A DNA stretch of 64,000 nucleotides from Halomonas dongshanensis (GCF_024790395.1 NZ_JAJISC010000001.1:62001-126000); one strand, 5' to 3'; counted from the first letter of the stretch, positions 39,351-48,653 are shown. Numbers and translations are program-made. Notes: generated by a model from the sequence alone, not told the origin.

Positions 39351-40988
39351 TCAGGGCCGGAGGATTGCGGCATCCATGATCAGTTCCAGCAGGAACGGTC
39401 GGTCGGCGGCGAGTGCCTGCTCGAAGGCGTCGGCGAAGTCCTCGGTACGCTCCACCCGCACGGCCCCGGCACCGTAGGCCTGAGCCAGGGCGACCATGTC
39501 CGGGTTGAGCAGATCGGTGCCGTAGCGCCGCCCTGGGTAATGCTTGTCCTGGTGCATGCGGATCGACCCGTAGGACCCGTTGTTGACCACGATGACGATG
39601 ACGTTGGCGCCATACTGCACAGCTGTAGCCAGCTCCTGGCAGGTCATCTGAAAGCAGCCATCGCCGGCAAAACACACGGCAGGCCGCTCGGGCCTGGCAA
39701 GCTTGGCAGCGATGGCGGCGGGCAGGCCGTAGCCCATCGAGCCGGAGGTCGGTGCCAATTGGCTGCCCCAGCCATGGAAGGGATAGAAACGGTGCAACCA
39801 GAGCGTGTAGTTGCCGGCGCCATTGCTGAGCACCGCATCGTCCGGCAAACGCTCACCCAGCCAATGCACGATCTCACCCAGTTGCAGCGGCCCAGGCAAC
39901 TGCGTCGGCCGTTGCCAGGTCTCGCGCCCTTCCCGGGCACGTGCCAGCCACGCCTGCCGCGCTGGCGACAATTCACTGGCCGCTGGCAACCCGCTGGCGG
40001 CCTCGGCGAAATGCGCCACCGAGGCGCACAGGCTCAGCTCTGGCAGATAGACGCTGCCGGGCTCTTCAGGGTCGGGATGAATATGAATCAGCCGCTGCTG
40101 CGGCTGCGGTGCCTTGACCAGCTGGTAATGCCGCGTGGTGATATCGCCCAGCCGCGTACCGACGGCGATCAGCAGGTCGGCCTCCTCGATCAGCGCCGCC
40201 AGGGCCGGGTTCATGCCCAGACTGGCGTCGCCGGCATAGTTCGGATGACCATTGTCGAAGCGATCCTGACGGCGGAACGCAGTCGCCACCGGCAGCCCAT
40301 GATCTTCGGCAAAGCGCTGCAAGGCTTGTCGGCACTCAGCGTCCCAGCCGGAGCCGCCATAGATGGCCAGCGGCCGTTGTGCCTGCTGCAGCATCTGCTG
40401 CAGCCTGGCCATGGCCTTAGGAGCCGGGTAGCCCTGATTGATCGGCGCGGCAGCGACAGGTTGCGGCTCGACAGCCTCGAACAGCATGTCTTCGGGCAGG
40501 CCTAATACCACCGGGCCCTGCCTTCCCGAGCAGGCGGTGCTGAAGGTGCGGGTCAACTGCTCGGGCAGACGGCTGCTGTCCTGCAGGTCGACCGCCCATT
40601 TGGCCACCGTACCGAAGAGCGCAGCGATGTCCACCTCCTGCCAGGCTTCACGCTGCTGAAAACCGCGCGGCACCTGGCCGACGAACACCAGCAACGGCGT
40701 GGAGTCCTGCGCTGCGACATGCAGCCCGGCCAGGGCATTGGCGCTACCCGGGCCGCGGGTGACGAAACACACGCCAGGGCGCCCGGTGGTCTTGGCATAA
40801 GCCTCGGCCATCATCGACGCGCCGCCTTCCTGACGACAGACCACCAGCTCGATATCGGGCGCATCGTGAAGCGCATCGAGTACCGGCAGAAAGCTCTCGC
40901 CCGGCACCGTGAACACCCGGTCCACACCGTTGACTCTGAGCAGTTCGACAATGGCATGTCCGCCATCGAATCGCGTGTCGGTTGTCAT
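39351..40988 (-). CDS. Thiamine-diphosphate-dependent 2-oxo-acid decarboxylase or lyase
   Basis: The 545-residue protein has the three domains of the acetolactate synthase/benzoylformate decarboxylase superfamily. The catalytic glutamate is in VVCRQEGGASMMAEAYA. The ThDP motif runs from GDGCFQMTCQEL to VVNNGSYG. The N-terminal domain contains QREAWQEVDIAALF, which is closer to acetolactate-synthase-like proteins than to classical MdlC. No FAD requirement can be judged. With the hydroxy-acid oxidase and the aldehyde dehydrogenase of the same gene set, decarboxylation of an aryl- or furyl-glyoxylate to the aldehyde is plausible. A carboligase or acyloin-cleaving role is also possible. Confidence 0.8.
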   Translation of the reverse strand: MTTDTRFDGGHAIVELLRVNGVDRVFTVPGESFLPVLDALHDAPDIELVVCRQEGGASMMAEAYAKTTGRPGVCFVTRGPGSANALAGLHVAAQDSTPLLVFVGQVPRGFQQREAWQEVDIAALFGTVAKWAVDLQDSSRLPEQLTRTFSTACSGRQGPVVLGLPEDMLFEAVEPQPVAAAPINQGYPAPKAMARLQQMLQQAQRPLAIYGGSGWDAECRQALQRFAEDHGLPVATAFRRQDRFDNGHPNYAGDASLGMNPALAALIEEADLLIAVGTRLGDITTRHYQLVKAPQPQQRLIHIHPDPEEPGSVYLPELSLCASVAHFAEAASGLPAASELSPARQAWLARAREGRETWQRPTQLPGPLQLGEIVHWLGERLPDDAVLSNGAGNYTLWLHRFYPFHGWGSQLAPTSGSMGYGLPAAIAAKLARPERPAVCFAGDGCFQMTCQELATAVQYGANVIVIVVNNGSYGSIRMHQDKHYPGRRYGTDLLNPDMVALAQAYGAGAVRVERTEDFADAFEQALAADRPFLLELIMDAAILRP

Positions 40989-41048
40989 CTGATTCTCGCT
41001 TGACTTGGAATGATAGAAGTCGAACGCCAGATGGCGCTCGATAAGGCG

Positions 41049-42044
41049 TTACTCGATCACACCAATCTCGCGGTAGAAACGCGCAGCACCCGGATGCAAG
41101 GGTACAGATAGATTGGTGGTTGCGGCCGAGCCTTCCACCGTCCAGTCACGCATTGAGCCGAACGAATTTTGTAGTGTCTCGCGATTTTCAATTATTGCTT
41201 TGGTGACCTGATAGGCATCATTTTCAGAGATATCTGCATTGGCATAAAGCGAAGTACTAAAGCCAACGCCTTCAACTGCATTATTTTGTCCGTCGAACAT
41301 GTTCGGTGGCATGGTCGCCCGCACGAAGCCGTAATTTTCCAAGAAGGTAATTGCATCTTCGGTCAGGCCCAGAAAGCGTTGACCAGGTGCAATGGAAAGC
41401 TGGGCGGTGTTGGGATGGCCTTCGGTGGTAATACCAATGATCATATCCAGTTGTTTGTCGCCGAACTGGTCTTGCAGAATGCTTAGGCTCGATTTGCTAA
41501 TGCTACCGCCGTAGGACTCGATATCTTCGTAAGTTAGGCCGTTAGCCTCAAGAATCAGCTTAGCAATGTACTCGTTGAGACTACCTTGCGGGCCAGTACC
41601 GATTCGCACGGCCAGTTCATTCTCCTTGATCTCTGCAATTGAAGTGATCGGGCTGTCATTCTGCACAGTGATGCGCTGGTAGTACTGATCAAGGCCGCCG
41701 ACCAAGCCCAGTACATTGTCGATAGTTGTATCGAAGGGGCCGAAGCCATCAGTAGCCCAGGCAGCCACGGGTGGGAAGATCAGACCGATATCGGCGCGTC
41801 TAGCAGTCAGTAGCTTGGTGTTGGCGATGGCCATCGGGGTGCCGAGGATGTCTACAGTTGAGCCGGCGGGCAGGTCCTTAAGCATTTCGGTGCGCAGGGC
41901 GCCTGCATAAGCGTACCAGGTTGTACCGGTGGGCCCGGCGGCGAACTTAATATTCACTGGGTCGTCAGCCATGGCACTGCCGGAGAAGGCGAAAGCGCTA
42001 CCGAGGACGATAGACAAAGCGTGCTTTTTCAATGTGTTGATCAT
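41049..42044 (-). CDS. TAXI-family TRAP transporter substrate-binding protein
   Basis: The 331-residue protein has a Sec signal peptide (MINTLKKHALSIVLGSAFAF, cleaved near SAMA-D) and the TAXI-type start NIKFAAGPTGTTWYAYAGAL. TAXI proteins bind organic acids in the periplasm and feed TRAP permeases. The start at 42044 gives the clear signal peptide; the longer frame to 42131 does not. It lies 83 bp after the fused permease gene. Confidence 0.92.
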   Translation of the reverse strand: MINTLKKHALSIVLGSAFAFSGSAMADDPVNIKFAAGPTGTTWYAYAGALRTEMLKDLPAGSTVDILGTPMAIANTKLLTARRADIGLIFPPVAAWATDGFGPFDTTIDNVLGLVGGLDQYYQRITVQNDSPITSIAEIKENELAVRIGTGPQGSLNEYIAKLILEANGLTYEDIESYGGSISKSSLSILQDQFGDKQLDMIIGITTEGHPNTAQLSIAPGQRFLGLTEDAITFLENYGFVRATMPPNMFDGQNNAVEGVGFSTSLYANADISENDAYQVTKAIIENRETLQNSFGSMRDWTVEGSAATTNLSVPLHPGAARFYREIGVIE

Positions 42045-42127
42045 TTTTTGTTCTCTCTGTAGGTAAAGATATTGGCTGGAATGTTTTGTCGCTTTGCGGG
42101 AAGATCCAGCCACGCGTCCGAATACCT

Positions 42128-44086
42128 TCAAGTGCGCGAACTTCTCAACGTCGCCTTTCTAGAAACGGACCTTGTCTTTCGGCTCTGCCAAGCCCATAGC
42201 GCACTTAGTATCACCAGACCTACTGCCGATGCTTTGAGTACGGGCGTGATAAGCAGCACTGCAGCAATTAACAACAGCACCGATTCGCTGGTTGTACTTC
42301 TCGCCCGCAGGTAGCCAGTGACACAGCCAGCTAGCGCATAGCATCCGATGATTGCGGTGAGCACTGCCGGAACGATTTGGATCCATTCGGCCTGCAGTAG
42401 CAGCGCTGGACTGAAAACGAATGCGAAGGCTACCAAGAAGCCAGCCAAGCTATAGCGGAACGCCACCCAACCAGTTTTCCATACATTGGCTTTGGCGATG
42501 CCCCCGGCCACGAACGCGGCCAGCGCGACTGGCGGGGTGACCATGGATAGAGCGGCGAAATACAGTACGAAGAAGTGTGAGGACAGCGCGGGGATGCCCA
42601 ACTCGCTCAACGCAGGGATGGCGAGAATTGCACCCATGATGTAGGCCGCTGTGGTTGGCATGCCCATGCCCATCACGATGACCATGAACATTACTAGTAG
42701 CAGCGCCGGGATCAGCATCCCGCCGGATAGCGCAGTGACGAATGAGCCAAAGGTCAGCCCCAAGTTGGTGGTTGAGGCAATACCTACAACGATACCGGCC
42801 CCGGCACAGGGGATGGCCACGGCGATTGCACCGCGCGAACCGCTATCCAACGCCTTAAGTGAATCAACGAAAACGGTACGTGTGGCATTTAGCGCACCGT
42901 TCATACCCGAGACACGAAAGCCCTCGTACAAATGGGTAATCATTCCGAACACGATGGTGACCCAAATGGCCTCGAGAGTGGCTGAGCTTAGCGCACGGCC
43001 AGACATTATCTGATAGACAAGCATCACTACTGGGATAAGTAAGTACAGGCGTTTGAGCACGCTGGTCCAGTTGGTGCCCAGCTCGCTCTTCTTCAGTCCG
43101 ATCAGCCCTTTGCGGCGGGCCAGCAGGTCTACCACAAAATATAACGCGATGTAGAACAGCAGTGCAGGAATTAGCGCGGCTATTGCTACCTGCGCGTAAG
43201 GGATGCCCATGAACTGCGCGATGAGGAAAGCTGCTGCACCCATCACTGGTGGCATCAACTGGCCCCCAGTGGAGGAGGTAGCCTCGACAGCGGCGGCCTC
43301 TTCCGAGCTCATGCCGGCCTTTTTCATCGCCGGTATGGTGAACATGCCCATGACAGCGGCATTAGCCGTGGCACTGCCGCTGACAGAGCCGAACAGTGTC
43401 GAAGAGACGATGGACACTTTAGCCATACCACCACGGAAGCGACCGACCAAAAGAACCGACAGATCCATGAACAGCTGACCACCACCGAACCGCTGAAGAA
43501 AGGCTCCGAACAACAGGAAATAGAACACTTGGTTGTACGAGACGATACTAGGAATGCCGAACACACCTTCGTTCTGCAGCGCCTGCATGTCGATGAAAGT
43601 CTCGAAGAACATCCTGCTCGGTTCACCCCCGTGGCCGATGATGCTTAGCAACGGCAGTTCGCGCAGCGCCGGGCCGCTGAACTGGTACGCTAGAAACACC
43701 AGGATCACCACTGTCAGGCCCATGCCTAGCGCCCGGCGCACGGCCTCAATGACCAGCACCAGTGTTGCGACACCGATCACGAAGTCGGTCGGCTCCAGCA
43801 GGTCGACCATGGCGATGCGGCTGACCAGCCGTTCCGAATTGGCCAGGTAGTACAATGCAATCGCGGCGGCGCTGGCGGCCATCAGATAGTCCGAGGCGCG
43901 GGCGAAGGAGAAACTGCCGGTGCTGTTCTTTCGAATCGGATGGGTGATGAAGGTAAGCATCACGCCAAACATCACGTGAATCGGCACAGCGACGATAAGG
44001 TCCAGCGGGGTGCCGTAAACCATATAGATCTGGAAACTGGCCCAGGCGAGAGCTACGAGGGAAGCGGGATTGAGCAGACTTCTCAT
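42128..44086 (-). CDS. TRAP transporter fused permease (DctQM type)
   Basis: The 652-residue membrane protein joins the small (four-helix) and large (twelve-helix) TRAP subunits in one chain, as is usual with TAXI binding proteins. The large part has the blocks SGSATANAAVMGMFTIPAM, TSSTGGQLMPPVMGAAAFLI and MGMGMPTTAAYIMGAI. Uptake is driven by a sodium or proton gradient. The start at 44086 follows GGAGGT by 6 bases; the longer frame to 44215 lacks support. It is the first gene of the permease-TAXI operon. Confidence 0.92.
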   Translation of the reverse strand: MRSLLNPASLVALAWASFQIYMVYGTPLDLIVAVPIHVMFGVMLTFITHPIRKNSTGSFSFARASDYLMAASAAAIALYYLANSERLVSRIAMVDLLEPTDFVIGVATLVLVIEAVRRALGMGLTVVILVFLAYQFSGPALRELPLLSIIGHGGEPSRMFFETFIDMQALQNEGVFGIPSIVSYNQVFYFLLFGAFLQRFGGGQLFMDLSVLLVGRFRGGMAKVSIVSSTLFGSVSGSATANAAVMGMFTIPAMKKAGMSSEEAAAVEATSSTGGQLMPPVMGAAAFLIAQFMGIPYAQVAIAALIPALLFYIALYFVVDLLARRKGLIGLKKSELGTNWTSVLKRLYLLIPVVMLVYQIMSGRALSSATLEAIWVTIVFGMITHLYEGFRVSGMNGALNATRTVFVDSLKALDSGSRGAIAVAIPCAGAGIVVGIASTTNLGLTFGSFVTALSGGMLIPALLLVMFMVIVMGMGMPTTAAYIMGAILAIPALSELGIPALSSHFFVLYFAALSMVTPPVALAAFVAGGIAKANVWKTGWVAFRYSLAGFLVAFAFVFSPALLLQAEWIQIVPAVLTAIIGCYALAGCVTGYLRARSTTSESVLLLIAAVLLITPVLKASAVGLVILSALWAWQSRKTRSVSRKATLRSSRT

Positions 44087-44414
44087 GCCTGTACCTCCGC
44101 GTCCGTTTGCTTTGTAAGGTACTGGCAAAAAGGGAATACGATGATAGAAGTCGGCCAGCACAGGCCGGGGCGTGGTGCCTCGCCCGGAATCATCTGTTCG
44201 GATAGCATAAATCAACCTTTATTGTAGTTTTATGAATCAACAACTTATGTGCGGGGCCGGTCGTACTGCAAAGCTGTTGCAGAGTTTGGTTCTGATCAAC
44301 CTAAGGTCATGTTAAGAGTATCGGTAACGACCTATCTATTAACGAATTTTGATACGTCTCATCACCGCCTGCTATAGACGACTACCGTGCGCTTGGCACG
44401 GTGGTCGCCCTCGG
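44087..44414. other. Intergenic region between benE and the TRAP operon
   Basis: No gene was seen in this 328-bp stretch. It should hold the promoter of the TRAP operon. A strong hairpin, CGACTACCGTGC (44379-44390) with GCACGGTGGTCG (44396-44407) and a 5-base loop, lies 8 bp past the BenE stop. It has a 12-bp stem with one G-U pair but no U tract, so it is probably an mRNA 3'-end or stability element rather than a classical terminator. Confidence 0.6.
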
Positions 44415-45644
44415 TCAGCGCTTAATTTCGCCCAGTAACCCCGATACCAAAACCCCGAACAGCAGCGCCCAGAACGGCGAGCTGATACCCATGACGGAGA
44501 ACTGGCTCATAGCCACGGCTAGTGCAATGAAGGCACCCATTTGGCAGTAGCCGCCCTTTTGAAATGCCTGTTGCAGTGCGCTGAGCAGTACGCCCAGCAT
44601 GGCAAGGCCGGCAATGACCACAATCAGCGTTTTGGGGAAGGCCAAGAGGAAGGGCACGGCAAGCCCGGCGAACAAGCCGAACAGCGCGAATAGCCCCCCA
44701 TTAATTAGGGCTGCGCCATAACGCAGGTCTCGGTCCTCCCCGGCCTGTTCGGAAGAACAAATAGCGGTCATCGGGCCGGCGATATTGGCGTTGTGGCCAC
44801 CGAGTAGCCCGGCGAGTATGCCACCAATGCCACTAGCCACTGTCATCGCATTGACTGGCGGACGGTAGCCCTCGGTAACCAGTACGCCAGTCGCCTGGGC
44901 GTTTTCAGCACCTATCACCAGCGCTGTCAGTGGGATAGTAATAGCGAGGAAGGCGTCCAGAGAAAAACTGGGCATGGTGAAATCCGGCATGACGAAGCCG
45001 ATATTTACATCGGCAGGCTGCAATTGCCCCATGGCGTAGGCCAGTATTATCCCGACTATGCCGGCGACTAGTACTGGTGGCACCGATTTAGCAAATCGAG
45101 TAACCAGGAAGAAGCTCAGTGCTGCGACTCCGGCGACAATGGGAGCGGTGACGACCGAATCAACCGCGCCAGTAGCGAAGCGAATCAGTGCACCAGCGAT
45201 CATCGCCATCACAATTGGCATGGGTAACCAGCGCATCAGTCGGCCGATCAACCCGGTGATGCCGAGTATAAGCACTAGTAGGCCACTCATGATGAAGGCG
45301 CCGATGGCCTCATTAAAGGGGATGGTGCCAAGCGAGCCGATCAGAATCGCCGCACCGGGGATGGTGAAGGCGCCACAAAGCGGCTGACGATAACGCAGGG
45401 TGAGCACCAAGCTGATCAGGCCACCGAGCACGTACACAGCGAACAACCAGGCAACTGTTTGGCCTTCACTCAGGCGGCCTGCTTCCGCAGCATTAATAAT
45501 TATTAGCGCAGGGCCAGTACAGCCGAACAGTGCGGCAACCACCCCCGCGCTGATGGACTTCGAGTTGAATGCATGACGCAGAGAACGCTTCGTCACGGGT
45601 TCGGTATGAGAGGCGCTGGCCTCGATTGCAACGGGGCTGGACAT
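44415..45644 (-). CDS. BenE-family benzoate/H+ symporter-like transporter
   Basis: The 409-residue protein has about 12 membrane segments and BenE-family blocks: CTGPALIIINAAEAG near the N-terminus, GAFTIPGAAILIGSLG, and GGHNANIAGPMTAICSSEQAG. BenE proteins are proton symporters for benzoate in Acinetobacter and Pseudomonas. Here the cargo is probably the aromatic or furan acid used by the island. It lies between the molybdenum hydroxylase operon and the TRAP operon, with strong hairpins on both sides, so it may be transcribed separately. Confidence 0.9.
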   Translation of the reverse strand: MSSPVAIEASASHTEPVTKRSLRHAFNSKSISAGVVAALFGCTGPALIIINAAEAGRLSEGQTVAWLFAVYVLGGLISLVLTLRYRQPLCGAFTIPGAAILIGSLGTIPFNEAIGAFIMSGLLVLILGITGLIGRLMRWLPMPIVMAMIAGALIRFATGAVDSVVTAPIVAGVAALSFFLVTRFAKSVPPVLVAGIVGIILAYAMGQLQPADVNIGFVMPDFTMPSFSLDAFLAITIPLTALVIGAENAQATGVLVTEGYRPPVNAMTVASGIGGILAGLLGGHNANIAGPMTAICSSEQAGEDRDLRYGAALINGGLFALFGLFAGLAVPFLLAFPKTLIVVIAGLAMLGVLLSALQQAFQKGGYCQMGAFIALAVAMSQFSVMGISSPFWALLFGVLVSGLLGEIKR

Positions 45645-45738
45645 GGGCGTGCTCCGCTAATTAATTATTTTATACGGGTTAGGGCGTTTGGTACCAACGC
45701 CATAGCGCTTAGCGCTTACCGGCCATCAGGTGTCAGGT

Positions 45739-45765
45739 CGACGGTTGCCAGATGTGCAACCGTCG
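45739..45765 (-). terminator. Strong hairpin after the enoyl-CoA hydratase gene
   Basis: CGACGGTTGC (45739-45748) and GCAACCGTCG (45756-45765) form a perfect 10-bp stem with a 7-base loop, 14 bp after the stop at 45780. No U tract follows on the minus strand, so the role in termination is uncertain; it may protect the 3' end of the operon mRNA. Confidence 0.5.
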
Positions 45766-45779
45766 CAGTCACATCGGTA

Positions 45780-46583
45780 TTATTCTCCGTGAAATATGGC
45801 CGGACGCTTGCTGTGAAAGGCTTCGACGCCCTCTTTGAAGTCCGCCGAGCTGCGCAGGCGGCTATAGCAGTGGCCTTCCATCTCGATGGCGACCTTTAGT
45901 GATGCGTCTTCGTTGTCGTTGAGCAGCTTCTTCGCCGTACGCTGGGCGAGCGGCGAGAATCGGCGCAGTTCATCGACTAGTGCATCGACGGTGCTTTCCA
46001 GCTCCGTTTCGGGTACGCACTCTGTAACGAAGCCCCAGTCATAACCCTGTTGGCCGGTGATGCGCTTGGCACGCATAACGATGTGTTTGGTGCGAGTGAT
46101 GCCGATCATCTTCTGCAGGCGAGCCGAGCCGCCCGAGCCGGGAATCTGCCCGAGATTCTGTTCCGGCAGGGCATAGCGTGCGGTTTCCGAGGCGATGCGA
46201 AAGTCACAGGCCAGCGACAACTCGAAACCGACACCGAAGGTGTAGCCGCGGTTGGCAGCGATCACCGGCTTGCTGCAGCGCTCTGGCGCGGCGACGTTCC
46301 AGGCCAGCTTGGAGACATGCTCCGGCGATGCCTCCAGGAAGCCCTTGATGTCGCCACCACTGGAGAAGTGCTCGCCCTGAGCCCGCAGTACGATGACCCG
46401 TACCCCGGGGTGGGCATCCAGCGCCTCGAATACCTGGCGCAGGGTGTCACGCTGACTCATGGCGATAACGTTGAACGGTGGACGGCCGAGAATGATGTCC
46501 CCGCGCTCGCGCTCAAGGTTTAACTCCACGGTGAAACCGTCGAGTTCGGTGCTCAAGAATTGTTCGATCTGCTGGGTATTCAT
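45780..46583 (-). CDS. Enoyl-CoA hydratase/isomerase family protein (HmfE-like)
   Basis: The 267-residue crotonase-fold protein has the oxyanion hole in HFSSGGDIKGFLEA and both catalytic glutamates of true hydratases, in GVGFELSLACDF and ALPEQNLGQIPGSGG. By position it equals hmfE, which opens the lactone form of 5-hydroxy-2-furoyl-CoA to give 2-oxoglutaryl-CoA and then 2-oxoglutarate. A benzoyl-CoA-like role cannot be excluded. The start at 46583 gives MNTQQIEQFLSTELDGF; an upstream frame reads into the ligase gene. It is the last gene of the operon. Confidence 0.88.
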   Translation of the reverse strand: MNTQQIEQFLSTELDGFTVELNLERERGDIILGRPPFNVIAMSQRDTLRQVFEALDAHPGVRVIVLRAQGEHFSSGGDIKGFLEASPEHVSKLAWNVAAPERCSKPVIAANRGYTFGVGFELSLACDFRIASETARYALPEQNLGQIPGSGGSARLQKMIGITRTKHIVMRAKRITGQQGYDWGFVTECVPETELESTVDALVDELRRFSPLAQRTAKKLLNDNEDASLKVAIEMEGHCYSRLRSSADFKEGVEAFHSKRPAIFHGE

Positions 46584-46615
46584 GTAGATTCGTTCCTCGT
46601 GTAAAGCATATAGTG

Positions 46616-48145
46616 TTAATTGGCGGAAGTGGGCTGGCCGTAATTGGTGACCAGTATGCGGCGCAGGATCTTGCCGACCGGGGACTTGGGGATCTGGTCG
46701 ATGAATTCGTAGCGGCGCGGGCGCTTGAAGCGCGCCAGACCCGAGGACACGCAGTGGGCGTCTAGCTCTTCCTCGGTGACCGGGTGACGCAGCTTGATGA
46801 AGGCGGCAATCAGCTTGCCCCACTGTTCGTCGGGTAGGCCGACCACGGCGACTTCCTCGACCGCAGGGTGCAGCGACAAGGTATTCTCGATCTCCGCCGG
46901 GCTGACGTTTTCGCCACCGGTAATGATCAGGTCGTCAACACGACCAGTCACGAACAGGTCGCCGTCCTCGTCGAAGAACCCAGTATCGCTGGTGAAGTAC
47001 CAACCCCCATGGATCGTCTTAGCATCGGCATCGGGCCGCTTCCAGTAGCCCTCGAAAGCTTCGTCGCTGGACAAATCGGCGATGATCTTGCCTTCCTCGT
47101 TGGGCTTGCAGATGTCATCCGGTGCCTCGCTGTCCAGCGCCACCACGCGAATGCGTTGGTTCAGCGCGCTGCGGCCAGACGAGCCAGGTTTGGCGCTGGC
47201 CTTCTGATCGATGGTGAAGGTGTAGATCTCCGAGCTGCCATAGTGGTTGACGAACAGCTCCGGATTGAATGCGGCCTCGACACGTTGCAGCAGACCATCG
47301 CTCATGGCCGCGCCGGCGAAACCTAGCTTGGTGACGCTGGCTACCCGCTCGGGGCTGAAGGCCGAATGTTCAATCAGCATGTGGTAGAGCGTCGGTACCA
47401 GGTACAGGTTAGTGATCTTCTCGCGCTCGATGGCGTCCAGCGTGGCTTTCACATCGAACTTCGGCACGCAGACGAAGTGCCCATCAAGCAGCGCCATCGA
47501 CAGCAGCGAACGCACGCCCATGGTGTGGTAGAGCGGCATCACGCCGAGGGTACATTCCTCTTGGCCGTACAGATTCTGCGCTACGTGGGCAACTGCGGCG
47601 GCGCGCTCGGCGCGGTGGCGGCGCGGCACGCCCTTAGGCCGGCTGGTGGTGCCGGAGGTATAGAGCATCAACGACCAGTCTTCGGGGTTGGCGCGCAGTA
47701 TGATTTCGCTTGGCGACTCAGCGCACAGTTCTTCGAAGCTGATTGCGCTTTCGTTACCCGGCTGGCCGACACTGACGCATTGCCAGGTGCTCTTGCCGCA
47801 ACCAGCAACGGCTTCCTGTGCGGAATCGTCGTGTATGACCACGCGCGCTTCGGCATCATTGATGCACCAAACGAGATCGTCGGTGGAAGAGCGCCAGTTG
47901 AGCGGGGTTATTATGATACCGGTGAACTGACAGGCCCAGTGTAGGGTCGCCATTTGCCAGCGGTTCTGCATCACCGCCACTACGTGGTCGCCTTTCTTCA
48001 GGCCAAGTTGTTCGAGGCCGTGCGCGGCACGTTGGATGTCGACGAACCAAGCCTCGTAGCTCTTCTTCAGGTCGCCGTCGCTGATCGCTACGGCATTTGG
48101 GCGCCGCTCGACCGCGGCGAGAAAGCTGCGTCCAAGGTCAAACAT
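46616..48145 (-). CDS. Aryl/furoyl acyl-CoA ligase (AMP-forming; HmfD-like)
   Basis: The 509-residue protein belongs to the ANL superfamily near 4-chlorobenzoate-CoA ligases. The phosphate loop is YTSGTTSRPKG (residues 162-172), with serine where glycine is usual. The YGSSE motif for substrate and AMP, the hinge region GRVDDLIITGGENVSPAEIE, and the C-terminal catalytic lysine in KSPVGKILRR are all present. It activates a carboxylic acid as its CoA ester. 2-Furoate is the favoured substrate by gene order. Its ATG at 48145 overlaps the end of the 2Fe-2S subunit gene by 8 bases, implying coupled translation. Confidence 0.9.
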   Translation of the reverse strand: MFDLGRSFLAAVERRPNAVAISDGDLKKSYEAWFVDIQRAAHGLEQLGLKKGDHVVAVMQNRWQMATLHWACQFTGIIITPLNWRSSTDDLVWCINDAEARVVIHDDSAQEAVAGCGKSTWQCVSVGQPGNESAISFEELCAESPSEIILRANPEDWSLMLYTSGTTSRPKGVPRRHRAERAAAVAHVAQNLYGQEECTLGVMPLYHTMGVRSLLSMALLDGHFVCVPKFDVKATLDAIEREKITNLYLVPTLYHMLIEHSAFSPERVASVTKLGFAGAAMSDGLLQRVEAAFNPELFVNHYGSSEIYTFTIDQKASAKPGSSGRSALNQRIRVVALDSEAPDDICKPNEEGKIIADLSSDEAFEGYWKRPDADAKTIHGGWYFTSDTGFFDEDGDLFVTGRVDDLIITGGENVSPAEIENTLSLHPAVEEVAVVGLPDEQWGKLIAAFIKLRHPVTEEELDAHCVSSGLARFKRPRRYEFIDQIPKSPVGKILRRILVTNYGQPTSAN

Positions 48146-48653
48146 CGTTGTTGTTCTCCACGGGTGTTTCTTGTCGTTGCTGCGCCACTTCCAGCACTGC
48201 CCGGACCATGCCGGTGTAGCCGGTGCAGCGGCACAGATGGCCGGAGAGCATGTCGCGAACCTGGGATTCGTTCGGGTTTGGGACGCGCTCAAGGAATTCC
48301 ACGCATGACATCAGAATGCCTGCGGTGCAGAAGCCGCACTGCAGAGCGTGGTGACGGCTAAAGGCCTGCTGTAGGTCGTTCATGATGTTGTCGCGTGACA
48401 GTGACTCCACCGTGTCGACCCGGCGCTCGTGGGACTGCACGGCGAGCATTAGGCAGGAGCGTGAGGCGACGCCATCGACCAGCACGGTGCAGGCGCCGCA
48501 GACGCCGTGTTCGCAACCGACATGCACCCCAGTGGCGCCTAATTCGTGGCGCAGGAAGTCGCATAGCTGCATGCGTGGCTCGGCGAGCCCTTCGCGTTGA
48601 CGGCCGTTGAGTTCCATCTGTACAGGGAAGCGCTGATCAGCTTGCGCGTGCAT
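48138..48653 (-). CDS. Molybdenum hydroxylase 2Fe-2S subunit (CoxS/HmfC-like)
   Basis: The 171-residue protein has the plant-type ferredoxin motif GCEHGVCGACTVLVDGVASRSC cut to GCEHGVCGACTVLVDG for the first three cysteines plus a later one in SRSC, and the second cluster motif CGFCTAGILMSC with CRCTGY. It passes electrons from the molybdenum site to the FAD subunit. The start overlaps the end of the FAD-subunit gene by 17 bases, and its end overlaps the ligase start. The subunits are most likely made in fixed ratio. Confidence 0.94.
   Translation of the reverse strand: MHAQADQRFPVQMELNGRQREGLAEPRMQLCDFLRHELGATGVHVGCEHGVCGACTVLVDGVASRSCLMLAVQSHERRVDTVESLSRDNIMNDLQQAFSRHHALQCGFCTAGILMSCVEFLERVPNPNESQVRDMLSGHLCRCTGYTGMVRAVLEVAQQRQETPVENNNDV

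Noticed and set aside
36520..40988. A plain mandelate operon (mdlBCD)
   Set aside because: The thiamine enzyme does not look like classical MdlC, and UbiD, UbiX and the molybdenum operon are not part of mandelate degradation. The resemblance is kept only as a reaction analogy.
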